Positions 62,862 through 64,000 of a stretch of 64,000 nt of DNA are shown here, piece by piece. The first letter of the stretch is position 1; the number at the start of each line of letters is the position of its first letter. The translations under genes and the position numbers were made by a program. Under the pieces are notes generated by a model. That model was not told where the DNA came from. It ran no database searches and was given only the letters and a program-made list of their open reading frames with translations. The stretch spans positions 1 to 64,000 of the forward strand of contig NZ_JBAIYU010000010.1 in NCBI RefSeq assembly GCF_036763085.1, written 5' to 3'. The DNA comes from JBAIYU01 sp036763085. Lineage in GTDB: Bacteria; Bacillota; Negativicutes; DSM-1736; Dendrosporobacteraceae.

Positions 62862-63043
62862 AAAGTAAACACGGCTTGTGTCGAGCTTCGCGATGACAGA
62901 AGCCGATACTTATCTCCTTATGCATGTAAGAAAGTTTTACTTTCTTATCGTATAAAGTAAACACGGCTTGTGTTCAGCTTCGCGACGGCAAAGCCGATAC
63001 TTATCTCTTATGCATTAAGAAAGTTTTACTTTTCTTATCGTAC
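62862..63043. repeat. two tandem copies of the dispersed ~90-bp repeat
   Basis: Unit 1 (62862-62952) and unit 2 (62953-63043) both run AAAGTAAACACGGCTTGTG...GCCGATACTTATC...ATGCAT...AAGAAAGTTTTAC...TTCTTATCGTA, with small differences. A truncated third unit (AATACGGCTGTGCCGAT) follows to about 63067. Copy A is at 43892-43988. The whole intergenic stretch 62736-63197 contains no gene. Confidence 0.85.
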
Positions 63044-63197
63044 AAAGAAAAATACGGCTGTGCCGATTAATAGCACCTGTTTTTTAGGTCTCTTAAAAAA
63101 ACACTATAATATTCTACTTACTTCGATAATATTTATAATTTAAAACTTTTAAAAGCCAAAACACATCATTAAGTAAACAAATTAAAGGGAGACTAAC

Positions 63198-64000
63198 ATG
63201 ACAGAAAGCGAACGGGAATACGAAATTGCCAGACTAAAGCGGACACTTGAGGAGATTAGCTGGCAGTTAGCTAAGGCAAATAACAAGTGCGAAGATTCTC
63301 GAGTCGAACTACAGACTAACTTAGCTGATTATTGGGAGAATTATGGCGGCAACGCCTTGGATGAAGCTCAGATGATAGAAGCGCTTGAACGCCAGCGCGG
63401 CATTTCAGCTGTCATCCATAAGGGGCAGCAGACACTTCAAAAGGCTGCCGTTTCACCTTATTTTGGCAGAATTGATTTTATTGAGGAATGGTCTGGCGAA
63501 ACTACTCCAGATGAAATATATATAGGGATTACTACTTTAACAGACCATCAGACCGATGATCTGCTGGTTTACGACTGGCGGGCACCAGTGTCAGGAATGT
63601 ACTATGACTTTGAACGCGGGAAAGCCTGGTATAAGGCTCCAATCGGCACAGTTACAGGTACAATTACGCTTAAACGCCAATACAAAATCATCAATGGTCA
63701 GATTAAATATATGTTTGATTCAGACATAAAAATTGATGATGAGATATTACAGGAAATCCTTAGCAAAAGCGCTGATGATAAAATGCATACCATTGTCACA
63801 AGCATCCAGCGTGAACAAAACCAAATTATCCGCAATGAAGAGAATAAACTTCTGCTCGTTCAAGGTCCTGCCGGCAGCGGCAAGACCTCGATTGCTCTGC
63901 ACCGCATTGCTTATCTACTCTACCGCGATAAAGCCTCTATAAACTCTAAAAATATTTTAATATTTTCACCAAATCATATTTTCAGCGACTATATTTCAAA
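63198..64000 (+). CDS. HelD-like UvrD/Rep-family helicase, N-terminal part (partial)
   Basis: The frame runs open to the window end (267 codons seen). The first 70 residues are a charged coiled coil (ESEREYEIARLKRTLEEI), as in HelD, which inserts into RNA polymerase channels. LVYDWRAPVSGMYYDFE near residue 125 is a HelD/helicase IV-type segment and GPAGSGKTSIALHRIAYLL near 222 is Walker A. HelD releases RNA polymerase from stalled or terminated complexes. The rest of the gene lies outside the window. RBS GGGAG precedes the ATG. Confidence 0.9.
   Translation, partial: MTESEREYEIARLKRTLEEISWQLAKANNKCEDSRVELQTNLADYWENYGGNALDEAQMIEALERQRGISAVIHKGQQTLQKAAVSPYFGRIDFIEEWSGETTPDEIYIGITTLTDHQTDDLLVYDWRAPVSGMYYDFERGKAWYKAPIGTVTGTITLKRQYKIINGQIKYMFDSDIKIDDEILQEILSKSADDKMHTIVTSIQREQNQIIRNEENKLLLVQGPAGSGKTSIALHRIAYLLYRDKASINSKNILIFSPNHIFSDYIS

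Noticed and set aside
62862..63043. Insertion sequence
   Set aside because: No transposase frame or clear terminal inverted repeats are visible; treated as a non-coding repeat.

Overview
The window looks like chromosome of an endospore-forming, anaerobic, low-to-mid GC Firmicute, most likely a Negativicutes/Sporomusaceae relative (Sporomusa or Pelosinus type). This placement is inferred from the anaerobic gene content, the exosporium collagen-like protein, the strong Shine-Dalgarno sequences and the style of the partial 16S; no database search was possible.

Layout. 1-347: 5' end of a 16S rRNA gene (minus strand) with tandem promoters upstream. 0.9-9.2 kb: housekeeping genes (enoyl-CoA hydratase family protein, GIY-YIG protein, cyclophilin lipoprotein, MBL-fold hydrolase, thiW-thiM, hrpB, metallophosphoesterase).

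9.2-37.9 kb: a large anaerobic purine/urate catabolism island. The minus-strand arm holds a xanthine/uracil permease, ygeY, ygeW, carbamate kinase and a selenium-dependent-type xanthine dehydrogenase with fused 2Fe-2S domain. In the middle sit a sigma-54 activator and ygeX (diaminopropionate ammonia-lyase). The plus-strand arm holds ygfK, ssnA and a molybdenum hydroxylase subunit. A second divergent pair of operons follows: AzgA-type purine permease plus adenine deaminase (minus), and an 8-oxoguanine-deaminase-like amidohydrolase plus a three-subunit xanthine dehydrogenase (plus). Five good -24/-12 (sigma-54) promoters sit in front of these operons, with a sigma-54 activator in the middle, so the island reads as one regulon. 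The genes suggest uptake and deamination of purines, oxidation to xanthine/urate, reductive ring attack (YgfK), hydrolysis (SsnA, YgeY), phosphorolysis of ureido groups (YgeW) with ATP recovery by carbamate kinase, and deamination of 2,3-diaminopropionate to pyruvate (YgeX).

38-51.8 kb: a chemotaxis receptor, an NA37-family nucleoid-associated protein, mutM, two YitT-family membrane proteins, a DMT transporter, small hypotheticals, topoisomerase III, and a two-gene AAA+ ATPase/VWA module resembling Mg-chelatase I/D subunits without an obvious partner.

51.8-59.5 kb: a sulfate assimilation operon (ssuABC-like transporter, AprA/AprB-type APS reductase, CysD, CysN) with a promoter and a terminator-like leader hairpin. 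59.6-64 kb: a BclA-like collagenous spore-surface protein, a non-coding region with two more hairpins resembling the ssu leader, a YaiI/YqxD family protein, a small hypothetical, a dispersed repeat, and the 5' part of a HelD-like helicase running off the window.
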